Shown: positions 1 through 11,035 of the stretch, piece after piece
How the letters are laid out: the number at the start of each line of letters is the position of its first letter
How positions within the stretch are numbered: the stretch's first letter is position 1
Assembly (NCBI GenBank): GCA_001661245.1
Contig: KV454014.1
Location: forward strand, 1,118,804-1,182,803
Length of the DNA stretch: 64,000 nt
Direction of reading: 5' to 3'
Source of the DNA: Pachysolen tannophilus NRRL Y-2460
Lineage: Eukaryota; Ascomycota; Pichiomycetes; Alaninales; Pachysolenaceae
Notes under the pieces: model-generated
What the model was told of the DNA's origin: nothing
The model's input: the letters and a program-made list of their open reading frames with translations, nothing else
The model's database searches: none
Program-made: the position numbers and the translations under genes

Positions 1-498
1 GATGAATTGGAAAAGGCAAAAACTTCTCTGAAAGATTCAGAGCCAAAACCAGCAGAGTCACTGGAGCCTGCTGAGGCCAAGTCTGCCGAGGAGAAGCCTG
101 CAGAGGACAAATCTTTCGCCGCCGAATCCAAGCAGGAGACACCACTGAAAGAGGCGGAAGACTCTGCTGAAGCACCAGCTGAAAAGGCAACGGAATCCAA
201 AGAATCAGCTGTGCAACCAACTAAAGAGGATTCAACTCAACAGGTTTCTGAGAAAAGTTCAGAACAAGGTGATTCCTCTTCAGCTGCTGATACTGAAAAG
301 GAGACGGCTCCTTCACAGAGAGGAGAAATAGATGCAGATAAGGACGGTGCTCCAATTCCTAAATACAACGAGGAAGCTGATGCCCATGTAGGAAGTTCTG
401 GAAGTGAAAGAACTAATGTCGTAAAAGGCTCTTCTGAAGATGAATACGATACAGACTCTACAAAAGTTGTTAAAGAACCAGTCAAGGCAAACTCATAA
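1..498 (+). CDS. C-terminal part of an acidic Lys/Glu/Ser/Ala-rich protein (truncated by window edge)
   Basis: The frame is open from base 1 to a TAA at 496-498, so about 165 C-terminal residues are visible and the start lies outside the window. The segment is low complexity, with repeated Pro-Ala-Glu and Ala-Glu-Lys runs followed by a Ser/Glu/Asp-rich end. There is no membrane segment, cysteine pair or recognisable domain. It looks like an intrinsically disordered charged tail. It uses more G/C-ending codons (GAG, AAG, GCC) than the neighbouring genes, which may reflect high expression or simple repeat expansion. I do not recognise the protein, and the visible part gives no basis for a function. 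Confidence 0.6.
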   Translation, partial: DELEKAKTSLKDSEPKPAESLEPAEAKSAEEKPAEDKSFAAESKQETPLKEAEDSAEAPAEKATESKESAVQPTKEDSTQQVSEKSSEQGDSSSAADTEKETAPSQRGEIDADKDGAPIPKYNEEADAHVGSSGSERTNVVKGSSEDEYDTDSTKVVKEPVKANS

Positions 499-888
499 GA
501 AGCTAAAACTGTTCTAATAAATTAAAAGGTTTTTTTTTTTATTATTAATTCTATTTTTTTTTTTAACTCTTACTTTTAGCTAACCAAGTAAATATATATA
601 TAGAAACTATGTATATACTACCAAGAAAAATGGAGGTTTCAATTTGAGATCTTTTAAATAAAAAGATGTTAATTACTTCTTAAAAAGTAAGTCTAGCAAG
701 TTCAATATATTAAAAGTAAGGATCTAAAAAGGGTTCAACCTTGTTGTATTAATCTCTATCTGCAAGCAAGATGTACAAATTTGCTGCTTTTTTTTTTGGT
801 ATGCCGAACAATATTTTGACTAGGTTATTAAATCATATTATTATTATTTTTTTTTCCAATTTAAATAAAGAATAAAAAGAATAAAAAG
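499..888. other. Intergenic: 3' end of the left-edge gene and promoter of the carboxypeptidase
   Basis: Several T-rich tracts and a short TA repeat near 593-602. No ORF, RNA gene or clear regulatory motif is visible. Confidence 0.6.
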
Positions 889-2703
889 ATGGTATTAAAG
901 AAGAATTTTTCCGAAGATGTTGAGCAACAGAAACTTTGTATGAGCAGGAGATTTCCATTGAAAAATTATAATGGCAACAATTGGTTTAAAGTACTTAGTA
1001 TATTGTTATTTGGAGCTTCAATAATATACATGATAGATGAGTATTGGATGCATTGGGTACCATGTAGTCATATGAATAATTCAGGGTTTAATTTTGTGGG
1101 TACTATTGGATATGATAATCCGGATTCATTATGTCCAGTTCCTGATTATTTTGTACCAAGCAGTTCTTTCTATAAAAACGATACTATTGATTTGATTTTA
1201 CATGATGAAAATTTCAGAAACAATTCGGTAACGAAATTATCAGGTTCAATTCAAATCCCAACAGAAGTTTATGATGAATGGGGGTTAATTGATGAAAACC
1301 CTGAGAAATGGGCTAATTTTGAGAAATTACATGTTTACTTGGAACAGACATTCCCACTATTCCACAAGAATTTGAAAAAAGAAAAAATTTATTCTGGTTT
1401 AATCTATACTTGGGAAGGTTCTGACTCGAATTTAAAACCATTATTGTTAATGGCTCATCAGGATGTGGTTCCGGTTCAAATTGAGACCATTAAAGATTGG
1501 ACTCATGAACCATTTTCGGGATATTATGATGGTGAATTTGTATGGGGCAGAGGAACTTCAGATTGTAAAAATTTATTGATTGCATTGATGGAGACAATTG
1601 AAGAATTAATTAAAGTTGATTTTGCTCCCAAGAGAACAATAATATTATCTTTTGGTGCCGATGAAGAATCTGCTGGCAGATCTGCATTTTTATTAGCTAA
1701 AAAATTAGAAGAACGATATGGACAAAACTCAATGTACGCCATTATTGATGAAGGTACTGGGTTTACTGAATCTAATGGTAAAATATTTGCAATGCCCGCA
1801 GTTGCAGAAAAGGGGTACTTGGATGCTGTTATTAGCTTAACAACTCCAGGTGGTCACTCATCAATCCCTCCTGATCACACTTCTATTGGAATCGTCTCCG
1901 AATTAATCCAGTTAGCTGAATCAAACCCTTTTGCACCTTTGTTAACAAATGTTAACCCAATATTGGGGTTCTTACAATGTGTTGCTGAACATTGTCCATC
2001 AATTGATAAATCTTTAAAAAAAAACATTTTAAAAGCTCATTTGGATATAGATGCTAATCAAAAAGTTATTGAGTATTTGGAAAAAAAATCTTTAGCTTCA
2101 AAATATTTGATTACAACTTCTCAAGCTGTTGATGTCATTCAAGGAGGAGCTAAGTCAAATGCTTTACCTGAACATGTTTCAGTTTTGATCAATTATAGAA
2201 TTGCTGTTGAATCAACATATTTGGAAGTTGCTGAAAACGTTACTGGTCATTTGAAACAAGTTGCAGATAAGTATAATTTAGGAATCGTACGTGAAGGTGA
2301 GGAATTACTTAAACCTTCTGGAAATGGTTATTTCAATTTCACTTATAATGATCCTTTAGAAGCCGCTCCAATTACCCCCACTAATGATAAAGCATGGGAA
2401 GTGCTTTCAGGAACTTTAAGACACTTTTATGAGAAAATGGTTTATCCCACAAGATTTGAAAATGATGATTACTTGATTGTTGCTCCAGCAATGAGTACAG
2501 GAAATACAGACACAAAATCTTATTGGAAGTTAAGTGACAATATTTACAGGTTCACACCGGAAAGTTGGAAAGAGTACGATTCACATGCTCATTCAGTCGA
2601 TGAAAAAATTGATTTCGAATCACATTTACAAATAATCGCTTTCTTTTATGAATATATTTTGAATGTGGATGGTATTAAGGATGAAGTTAACGTTGTTATA
2701 TAA
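889..2703 (+). CDS. CPS1: Vacuolar carboxypeptidase S-like M20 metallopeptidase
   Basis: This 604-residue protein fits the Cps1 family, which removes C-terminal residues from peptides in the vacuole lumen and helps recycle peptide nitrogen. A short charged cytosolic N-terminus is followed by one hydrophobic segment at about residues 34-49, the signal-anchor layout known for yeast Cps1. The M20 zinc-site motifs are present: MAHQDVVPV with His190, GRGTSDCKN with Asp225, GADEES with acidic residues around 258-260, and a C-terminal HAH motif near 566-568. Length is close to the S. cerevisiae protein (576 residues). Several Asn-X-Ser/Thr sites in the lumenal part fit glycosylation. The start is the first ATG of the frame. 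Family is clear; vacuolar location is inferred from the anchor. Confidence 0.9.
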   Translation: MVLKKNFSEDVEQQKLCMSRRFPLKNYNGNNWFKVLSILLFGASIIYMIDEYWMHWVPCSHMNNSGFNFVGTIGYDNPDSLCPVPDYFVPSSSFYKNDTIDLILHDENFRNNSVTKLSGSIQIPTEVYDEWGLIDENPEKWANFEKLHVYLEQTFPLFHKNLKKEKIYSGLIYTWEGSDSNLKPLLLMAHQDVVPVQIETIKDWTHEPFSGYYDGEFVWGRGTSDCKNLLIALMETIEELIKVDFAPKRTIILSFGADEESAGRSAFLLAKKLEERYGQNSMYAIIDEGTGFTESNGKIFAMPAVAEKGYLDAVISLTTPGGHSSIPPDHTSIGIVSELIQLAESNPFAPLLTNVNPILGFLQCVAEHCPSIDKSLKKNILKAHLDIDANQKVIEYLEKKSLASKYLITTSQAVDVIQGGAKSNALPEHVSVLINYRIAVESTYLEVAENVTGHLKQVADKYNLGIVREGEELLKPSGNGYFNFTYNDPLEAAPITPTNDKAWEVLSGTLRHFYEKMVYPTRFENDDYLIVAPAMSTGNTDTKSYWKLSDNIYRFTPESWKEYDSHAHSVDEKIDFESHLQIIAFFYEYILNVDGIKDEVNVVI

Positions 2704-3065
2704 TTTAATTAATCATGCCAACATTCTTAGAAACCTACTAATTTTCTTTTTTTTAGAAAAACGTCTTCGAAATATTTATTTAAATGTTAACAAGTGTGTA
2801 GAATAGTAGCTGAATAATCAAAATGAGCGACCTGAGAAAAATACAATAATATATATCTAACAAACTATATAAATGTCATTAAATGTTTTTTTTTTTTTTT
2901 TTGCTTTGTAAGGGATAAAGCTTCATAAACAAATAGAATATTGTGTCACATTTATAATCCGAGATAGCAGAACAATTCAAACAAATATCATTTCATTAGT
3001 CATAAAAAAAAAGGTTAACAGGAGGAACGGATATTATGAACAACTGCGACATCAATTTTAGATGC
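2704..3065. other. Convergent intergenic region
   Basis: Lies between the 3' ends of the carboxypeptidase and glycerol kinase genes. It holds a T17-type run near 2886-2902 and AT-rich sequence suited to 3'-end formation. Nothing else seen. Confidence 0.6.
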
Positions 3066-4913
3066 TTAATGAGTTTCGATACCGCTTAACCAACCTTTGG
3101 CCTTTTCGACTGCTCTTTCCCATAAGACCCAAGCGACTCTTCTTTGGTCATCGGATAAGGTAGCATGGAAATCATTGTCGACTTGGCTACCATCTTTCTT
3201 TGTAACTAATAATTTGTTACCTTTAGAAATCTGAGTAACTGCATCATCCAATGATGTCCAAAGACCAGAACAAATACCAGCAGCAATGGCAGCACCTAAA
3301 GCTGTACATTCTGCATTTGGTGATCTTCTAACGGTGACACATGGACCCAAAATATCAGACTGGATTTGCATGACCTCATCAGATTTAGACATACCACCAT
3401 CAACAGCCAAGATAGATAATGGAGTCTGGCCTGTAATCTTTGATGATTCATCTAAGAAATCAGCTGAAGCACCAGCATCGTTAATCATAGCCTTTAAAAT
3501 GGCTCTAGTTTGGAAACAGACACCTTCTAAAGCAGCTCTGGCGATATGAGAAGCTGAGGTGTATTGTGTCAAACCTAAAATAGTACCTCTGGATTCAGAA
3601 TCCCAGTATGGGGCAAATAATCCACTGAAGGCTGGAACAAAGACAACACCACCAGAGTTATCAACTTCTGAAGCTAAAGGACCAACATCTTGTGCCTTAC
3701 TGATTAATCTCAAGTTATCTCTTAACCATTGGACACATGAACCGGCAACAGCAATGGAACCTTCCAAGGCAAATTGAGGTTTAGAAGAATTCTTACCATC
3801 AACTTTTTCATCTAATTCTGGGAACCAATAACCAAAAGTGGTAACAGCACCATGACGAGAGATCAATTTTTGATCACCGGTATTATACAACAAGAAAGCA
3901 CCAGTACCGTAAGTACATTTAGCAGAACCTTTTCTAACTGCCAATTGACCAACCAAAGAAGCAGATTGATCACCTAAACAACCACAAATTGGAAGGCCTT
4001 TAACAGATTCCAATTTTTCTGCAGCTTCTTTACTTAAACCTAAATCAGTGTAACCCAAGGAAGTTAAATCTGGAAGAGCAAAATGACCATAAACTTCTGA
4101 TGAAGAAAGAATCTTTGGCAATTGGATCTTCTTTCTGTCAATATTCCAGAATTTTAACAATTCGTCATCGTAATCAATGGTTTCCAAGTTCATATAAGCA
4201 GTTCTAGATGCATTTGTAACATCAGTAACAAAAGCTTTTGAAGAAGTAATGTTGTAGATCAACCATGTGTCAAGAGTACCAAACATCAAATCACCATTAC
4301 CATTTTCATAAGCATCTTTAACTTCTGGAACATTTTCAAGCAACCATTGGAATTTAGTTGCAGAGAAATATGTAGAGATTGGTAAACCGTTTATTTGTCT
4401 TAAAGATTCCAATTTTTCAGCAGGGTACTGCAGATTAATTCTCTTAACGATAGCTGATGTTCTAGTATCACTCCAGACAATACCGTTATATAAAGCCTTA
4501 CCAGTTTTTTGAGACCAAACAATTGTAGTTTCTCTCATATTAGCAACACCAATAGAAGTAACCTTATATGGAACATCACGAGTAATGTTAATTTTTTCTA
4601 AAGAGATTAAACAAGCAGCAAAACATTGAATTGCATTAGCCAAAATACTTTCAACACGACATTCTACCCAACCGGCTTTTGGAAAATTTAAAGTAGGTTC
4701 TTCCGAAACTTCCACTTGTAAATCATCAGAGACTGTAATTGCAATACCTTCACTAGATATAATTTGAGGTGAATCTTTTCTCGACCCAACTTGAGCAGAA
4801 GTTGAATATTCAACTTGATGTTTGGCAACTTCTTGGCCTAATTTGTTAAAAAGAATGGCTCTTGTAGAAGTAGTACCAAGATCTATTGAAGCAACTAAAG
4901 GTTCAAACGACAT
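3066..4913 (-). CDS. GUT1: Glycerol kinase
   Basis: FGGY-family kinase of 615 residues that makes glycerol 3-phosphate from glycerol and ATP, the first step of glycerol catabolism. The N-terminal phosphate-binding motif SIDLGTTSTRA lies at residues 10-20. Further family motifs are GCLGDQSASLVGQ and KCTYGTGAFLL near the middle, and the C-terminal nucleotide-binding block around LAVDGGMSKSD. It is shorter than S. cerevisiae Gut1 (709) and closer to the general family size. An extra segment of about 30 residues near positions 45-75 sits between the first strand and the conserved GWVE motif. The gene is divergent from the aquaglyceroporin across a 4-kb spacer, which suggests joint control of glycerol use. 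Confidence 0.95.
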   Translation of the reverse strand: MSFEPLVASIDLGTTSTRAILFNKLGQEVAKHQVEYSTSAQVGSRKDSPQIISSEGIAITVSDDLQVEVSEEPTLNFPKAGWVECRVESILANAIQCFAACLISLEKINITRDVPYKVTSIGVANMRETTIVWSQKTGKALYNGIVWSDTRTSAIVKRINLQYPAEKLESLRQINGLPISTYFSATKFQWLLENVPEVKDAYENGNGDLMFGTLDTWLIYNITSSKAFVTDVTNASRTAYMNLETIDYDDELLKFWNIDRKKIQLPKILSSSEVYGHFALPDLTSLGYTDLGLSKEAAEKLESVKGLPICGCLGDQSASLVGQLAVRKGSAKCTYGTGAFLLYNTGDQKLISRHGAVTTFGYWFPELDEKVDGKNSSKPQFALEGSIAVAGSCVQWLRDNLRLISKAQDVGPLASEVDNSGGVVFVPAFSGLFAPYWDSESRGTILGLTQYTSASHIARAALEGVCFQTRAILKAMINDAGASADFLDESSKITGQTPLSILAVDGGMSKSDEVMQIQSDILGPCVTVRRSPNAECTALGAAIAAGICSGLWTSLDDAVTQISKGNKLLVTKKDGSQVDNDFHATLSDDQRRVAWVLWERAVEKAKGWLSGIETH

Positions 4914-6024
4914 AATTGAATAAATATATATATAGATAAGTAAAATTTAGTGATTTAATACTTGAGTACTATTTAATAGCTAGTAAGTGAAAAAAATAGC
5001 AATTAAATTAGACGTAAATGAAAAACTAAAATTTATAATATGGATGGAAAAAAAATAGCAAAAAAAAAGATAATTGGATTTATAAAAGAAACGGAATAAC
5101 TTTTGGAAAAATTTATTATAAAAGAAACTGGATTCCTTTTATAATTTTTTTCATACTTCTGGCGTAAATCCCCCCAATAAAAATTGTTGTTGAATTGAAA
5201 GTTTCATCATTTATAATACCCCAGTAAAAAATACCTTTACGCGGGGAAAATTTTTCTTTTCTTTTTTAGGAACAGCAATAATGGAATAATATTTTCCCGG
5301 GGAAACTTCGGAATGCACATTCTGAATCCAAAAAATAAACAAAAATAATGATAATAATAATAATAATAAGCTTAGACAAAAAAAAAAAAGAAAAAAATCT
5401 TTGTGGTTAAAAGATTAATACCGATAAAATTTTTTCCGTAATTTCCACAAGAATCGATGGCCGGAAGATTGTAAATACTTTTATGATTTGGTCATAAGCC
5501 TTTCTAGACGTTGTTGGTACAAGCAGATACAATTGTTCCGACAATACTGAATGAATGCTTTGAGACCTGTGTTTATTTGATCTTATAAAATTGTTCCATA
5601 TTCGGTTTTCAAGTTTTATTATCCATTTATTTTCGAATTTCGCCCTAAATTATTCCGAAAGTGAAATAAGTAATAACTTTTGTTCAGCCTTCTAAATTTC
5701 AGATTACTGAAATTTTAAAAAAATTTTTGCTGGAAATTTTTGGGGATTCTGAAAAACCGATCACGAAAATCAAAGGCATTTCCGGTTAATAAAACCTTAA
5801 ATTTATACAAAACTACGTAATTTTAACTTTTGAACCCCATAAAAATTAATTGAACTTACATAAAAATTTTAAGATCGAATTAGAATTTTTTTTCTAAGTT
5901 TTTTTGTAAATAAACTATAAATTGGAATGCGGGAAAAAGGTTGAGTTGAGGGTTGAAAGTTGGATTGTTTTGTTGTCCTTTATGTGTCATTTATTCTTTT
6001 ACCATATTCAGTGTTTCTACTATA

Positions 6025-6044
6025 GAGAGAGAGAGAGAGAGAGA
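6025..6044. repeat. (GA)10 microsatellite
   Basis: Uninterrupted GA dinucleotide run inside the GUT1-aquaglyceroporin spacer. Confidence 0.9.
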
Positions 6045-7979
6045 ACAAGATAGGAAAAATAAAAAAAGCAGAATATGTTTATTCTGGTTTGCCGGAAGAA
6101 TTAACCCACAAATTAAAGTAAACCGCAAAAAGGTAAATCCTGATCTCAACTATTATAGTTGTGTAATGACGTTTCACTACCCCATTTTATGATTCTTTTA
6201 ACCTTCATATCTGATTGAGTTTCGAGGCTCGGTTTTAGATTTTTAAATTGTCCATAAGTCCATAACCACTTAATATCATTTACACTATAAGTAAAGTAAT
6301 ATATATTAATATTTACTTGAAAGATTGAACGTTCGGAATTATTCATTTTCGATCTCGGACATTGACAAGAAAATTATAATGTAATAAAGACACAGTTGTC
6401 TAAAATTACTGATGAAAAATAACTTTTATATTTTTTTTTTTTTTTTTTTAAAGAAAATCTTTTTTCATAGAATCTCTGCGCTTGAAAAAAAAAACTCCGA
6501 AGAAGCCTTACTGTAAACGCAACTTGGGGATAATAAAGTATCGAAAATTTGGATCATGTTCTTTATTGTTTAGATACTTAACCGTATATGTAGGATGATT
6601 TAAGGAAAAATAGCTTTTCCATCCTGAGATAATTGTTGACAAAACCGTTGAAGAGTTATTCCGTGGTAAGAACTTCGCAAATACAAAAAATTCTTGTGAT
6701 GGGCAAGAACGAAAAAGAAAAAAAAAAAAAAAAGAAATTGACCGTTTAAATTTTTATAGTTATTAATTTCGTATATAACGGACTTGAAAATGATATTACA
6801 GAGAAGTATTTGCCAAAGCCAATTGAAAAGTGTTAAAATAAAACAAAGCTAAGAATGCCTCCACCTGAACCCACTCGTAAGATATTGACAACTGCAATGT
6901 TTTCAAATGGCGAATTAATTAATATTCTTATTCTGTTGGGACTAATAACAAAAGGGAAATAAAAACTTTTTATCTCTGTTCGCCTAAAATTATTACTTGA
7001 GCATAGTATTACATCTTATAATTATAATAGCTCCGCGAGCCCGCCGATAGTGTGAATTTTATTAGATTTTTAAATGAAAAAATTAAATCATTTTTGTAAA
7101 TACAACAACAAACAGACAAAAGAAAAAAAAAAAAAAGGGGCAACACGGCAGACCTCGCGCGTATTAACTATTTGGCCCCATTCCTGTAGGATCAATTAAT
7201 TTGCGGAGATGTTGTAGTATCCATCCAGGAATAAAGTAAAAATTATTGTTTACATGCTAACTTTACGGGGTATATTATTACATTCCTTAAATTAATCAAT
7301 TAATTAGTTATTATTAAGGGAACTTTAAATCTCCAATCTCCTTAAGTTTTATTAATAAGAATAAATTATTAAAATTCCAAATCGTATTTGTTGTTGAGAA
7401 AACCTATTATTCTGAAATTTTCTGTTGCCTTTTCATGTTCAATCTCCAAGCTTATCAACTCCTGGAATAACTTAAAAGATAAACGGAGTTTTAGTAAAAT
7501 TGGTCCGAACAATATCAATGCATTTTAACTTTGCAAATCCTTGAGCCGGGATAATTGTTTCCCCGCAAATTACAATCTTGGTTTTTGTAAATTTTATAGT
7601 CACAAGTCGGAATAATTTGTTTTTCCTTTCAAATGAATCCATGTTTCCAGAAAAAGGGTTTATTAGTTACTGTCTACTTAGATAACTTGCCCAATCATTG
7701 CATAATAACAATAATAAGATGCTATTCTTCACCAAGTCATTAGTTAATTATAATACAAAAAATGACTCTAAACTTTTCTGTTTGTTTTTTTTTTTTTTTT
7801 TTTTATTTTGTTTTTTGTATGGTTAATTTTGTAGTGATAAAAAAAAGCAGCAATTTTTTTTTCTTTTTCTTTTTGTTTTCTCTTTTTCTTAACTTTGGCG
7901 TAATAAAATGCATTAATTTCAAAAAAATGAAAAAAAGGACAAGAATTTCTTTCCCCGTACGCTTCTCACAGAAAAAGAG

Positions 7980-8015
<36 letters not shown>

Positions 8016-8025
8016 AAAATTTTTT

Positions 8026-8450
8026 NNNNNNNNNNNNNNNNNNNNNNNNNNNNNNNNNNNNNNNNNNNNNNNNNNNNNNNNNNNNNNNNNNNNNNNNNNN
8101 NNNNNNNNNNNNNNNNNNNNNNNNNNNNNNNNNNNNNNNNNNNNNNNNNNNNNNNNNNNNNNNNNNNNNNNNNNNNNNNNNNNNNNNNNNNNNNNNNNNN
8201 NNNNNNNNNNNNNNNNNNNNNNNNNNNNNNNNNNNNNNNNNNNNNNNNNNNNNNNNNNNNNNNNNNNNNNNNNNNNNNNNNNNNNNNNNNNNNNNNNNNN
8301 NNNNNNNNNNNNNNNNNNNNNNNNNNNNNNNNNNNNNNNNNNNNNNNNNNNNNNNNNNNNNNNNNNNNNNNNNNNNNNNNNNNNNNNNNNNNNNNNNNNN
8401 NNNNNNNNNNNNNNNNNNNNNNNNNNNNNNNNNNNNNNNNNNNNNNNNNN
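8026..8450. other. Assembly gap (425 N)
   Basis: A run of N flanked by long A homopolymers (about 7980-8012 and 8452-8486). Homopolymer collapse probably caused the scaffold gap, so its true length and content are unknown. Confidence 0.98.
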
Positions 8451-8488
<38 letters not shown>

Positions 8489-8926
8489 AAAACAAACTTT
8501 AAAATTTCTTCAGAACAATAAAACTGGTTATTGTATAGTGAAAATCGACCACGCTTTTTTGCAAATACTTTGTTTTTTCTGCATAAAATTGCATGAAAAT
8601 GAAAGAAAAAAAATTTTCTTTTTCGTTTTCACTTAGAAGTTCTTTCGGGGTTCGAAATTTCATACCATAATGTGCCTCTTCCCCCAGTTTTCAGAGGATT
8701 ATCTTCGGATCTTCCATTCTGACTCTTGATCTAAGTGTCCGAAAAATAATTTATCTATTTAAGGAGGAGAAAATCCGTTTGAGTAGTTTTCAAATTTATT
8801 TTAGTCAATCATACAATTCAATCAAGATTAACATTAATAAACATAAAAAACATATTTATATATATATATTTATATAAACAAGACAGATCATATTTTCAAA
8901 TATAAGTTAACGCATTTGCTGTTATC

Positions 8927-9916
8927 ATGAGCAAGTCAGAAACGATGCAAATAGAGAATGTTCAAGGATCGAGTACTTCTTCCAATGAGTTATTGGCGCC
9001 TGATAAAATTATTATAGAAGAAGATGAGATTATTGATGTACCACAATTCAACAATGTTTGGGAAAGGATTCGTCATGAATATAGAGCATATTTTGCTGAA
9101 TTTTTAGGGACTTTAATCCTTGTTGCCTTTGGTGATGGTGTTGTTGCACAAAAGAAATTATCCGGTGGGGCAGCAGGTTCATATACAAATGTGTCTATGA
9201 GTTGGGGTTTTGCTGTTATGATGGGTTTTTTAGTTTCTGGTGGTATTAGTGGTGGACACATGAACCCGGCAGTTACTCTTGTTGCTGCTGCATTTAGAGG
9301 CTTTTCATGGAGGAAAGTTCCTGGTTATATTTTTTCTCAATTATTGGGTGGTCTTATTGGTGCTTATGTTGTTTATGGTACTTATTATCAATCATTTGAT
9401 GATTATGAAGGTGTTGGAATTAGAACTGTCACTGGTGACACTGCCACCGCCGGTATTTTTTGTACTTTCCCAGCAGGTGACTACTTGACTACAAGAGGTC
9501 AAGTTTTATCTGAATTTGTTTCTTCTGTATTATTGGAAATTGGTATATTTGCATTATCAGATGCATGTAATGTTGAATCTGCAAAACATTGGTTTCCAAT
9601 TGGTTTATTTTTTTTAATTTACGGAATTGGTGCATGTTTTGGTTATCAAACAGGATATGCTATAAATATGGCAAGAGATTTTGCTCCAAGAGTTGCTGCA
9701 ACATCGGTTGGTTATGGTAGAGAAATGTGGACTGCAGGTAATGGATACGCATGGGTTCCAGTGGTAATGCCTATAATAGGTTGTTTTACAGGAGCCATTA
9801 TTTATGATCTGTTCATCTACCAGGGCCAAGACTCTCCATTAAACAAGCCTTACTTTGGATTCGGTAGATTCTTTGGAAAAGGGAGACAAACAAAAGACGT
9901 AGAAAATCAATACTAA
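8927..9916 (+). CDS. Aquaglyceroporin (MIP-family glycerol channel)
   Basis: MIP channel of 329 residues with six membrane spans. The first pore motif is a standard NPA at residues 113-115 (GGHMNPAVT). The second is NMARD at 247-251, so Pro is replaced by Met, a variation seen in some yeast aquaglyceroporins. The Arg-Asp after the second motif is typical of glycerol-conducting members. A polar N-terminal tail of about 45 residues and a short C-tail (YDLFIYQGQDSPLN) complete it. It lacks the very long termini of S. cerevisiae Fps1, so it is more likely an uptake or facilitation channel than a regulated exporter. It is divergent from glycerol kinase, which supports glycerol as substrate. Substrate is inferred, not shown. 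Confidence 0.88.
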   Translation: MSKSETMQIENVQGSSTSSNELLAPDKIIIEEDEIIDVPQFNNVWERIRHEYRAYFAEFLGTLILVAFGDGVVAQKKLSGGAAGSYTNVSMSWGFAVMMGFLVSGGISGGHMNPAVTLVAAAFRGFSWRKVPGYIFSQLLGGLIGAYVVYGTYYQSFDDYEGVGIRTVTGDTATAGIFCTFPAGDYLTTRGQVLSEFVSSVLLEIGIFALSDACNVESAKHWFPIGLFFLIYGIGACFGYQTGYAINMARDFAPRVAATSVGYGREMWTAGNGYAWVPVVMPIIGCFTGAIIYDLFIYQGQDSPLNKPYFGFGRFFGKGRQTKDVENQY

Positions 9917-11003
9917 TAATAATAATAATAATAATAATAATATTGATAATAAAAAAAAAAAAAAATTTCCAATTTTTTTTTATGTTTTTTTTTTTGCTGT
10001 TTCATTTTTTACTTGTTACGATAGCGCTTTTATATTTTGGCATATTTATTTTTTTATTTTATTTTATTTTTTTTGCGGGCTTTTTTTATTTTAAAAAATT
10101 TATTTTATTTTTATTTTTATTTTTTATTTTGTAATCTTTTTTTTTTTCACTTTGATCTTGATTGATCCAGATGTATATTCTTAAGTTTCAATAATGTACA
10201 GTTATGACTATTATATTTAAAAAAAAAAAATTATTATTATTGTAACTAAAAAAAAACATTTCGCTATATTTAATTTTAATTTTTAGCGCCGAAGTGACCT
10301 GATGTTTCTTTGATCGCCGCTGATGAGAAGGTGGTGTCACAAAAGAAAGAAAATAGAAAAAAGACAAAAGAAAAAAGACAAAAGACGAAAAGAAAAGAGA
10401 AAAAGATAAAAGAGTCATCTGTCATCTATCACTCTGTCACTCCGTAACTTGTGCTAGCTCTAGATGAATGAACACTGAACATTGGTAGTGTCACTGGTAG
10501 TGGCACCAACAGTGACACAAACAGTGACAAGACACAGACACAAACATTAGCTTTAGCATAGGCACTGTCACCAGCCCCTTTTTCCTTTTCTGTTGCTTTT
10601 TGACTCTATTAATTAATACCGCTAATCCATTAATTCTTCTGCCTTTTCCTTTTTTTTCTTTTTTTTTTTCTCTCAAAGACAAAAAGGGCACAATTATGCA
10701 TTCTTCTCTATTGTGAAAAACGCCCACAAACCAAAAACACAAATAAATGTACTAAATGCATGCTTACATAAGTGCTTAATAACTACAATCAAGAATTGCT
10801 GATTGGACGATAACCAATCTTTTACACCTGTTAAAGCAGTACATTAAAAATGACCCGTTCCCAAAGGACATAAAGGCTAAAAAGAAATAAAAAATGTCAA
10901 ACATTTTTTTTTTTTTTGGACTTTTTGACTTTTTAACTCATCATTCATTTATTTATTATTTTTACTCTTTTATTCACTCACTAAGTCAAAAAAGTCGCTT
11001 TTA

Positions 11004-11035
<32 letters not shown>

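Larger units (their letters stand above)
4914..8926. promoter_or_regulatory. 4-kb divergent intergenic region between GUT1 and the aquaglyceroporin
   Basis: No credible ORF is present. The octamer CGGAATAA or its complement TTATTCCG occurs at 5092-5099, 5650-5657, 6656-6663 and 7608-7615, with many further CCG/CGG triplets in AT-rich context. A 12-bp direct repeat, TATAAAAGAAAC, lies at 5081-5092 and 5117-5128. A near-palindrome around 5293-5305 (TTTCCCGGGGAAA) and GAATGCACATTC at 5310-5321 could be zinc-cluster protein sites. The region also holds a GA microsatellite and a sequencing gap, listed separately. Function as a shared promoter is inferred from the divergent layout. Confidence 0.5.

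Noticed and set aside
7762-8502. Open frames spanning the N gap
   Set aside because: They consist of Phe or Lys homopolymers and unknown bases, an artefact of the gap and A/T runs.
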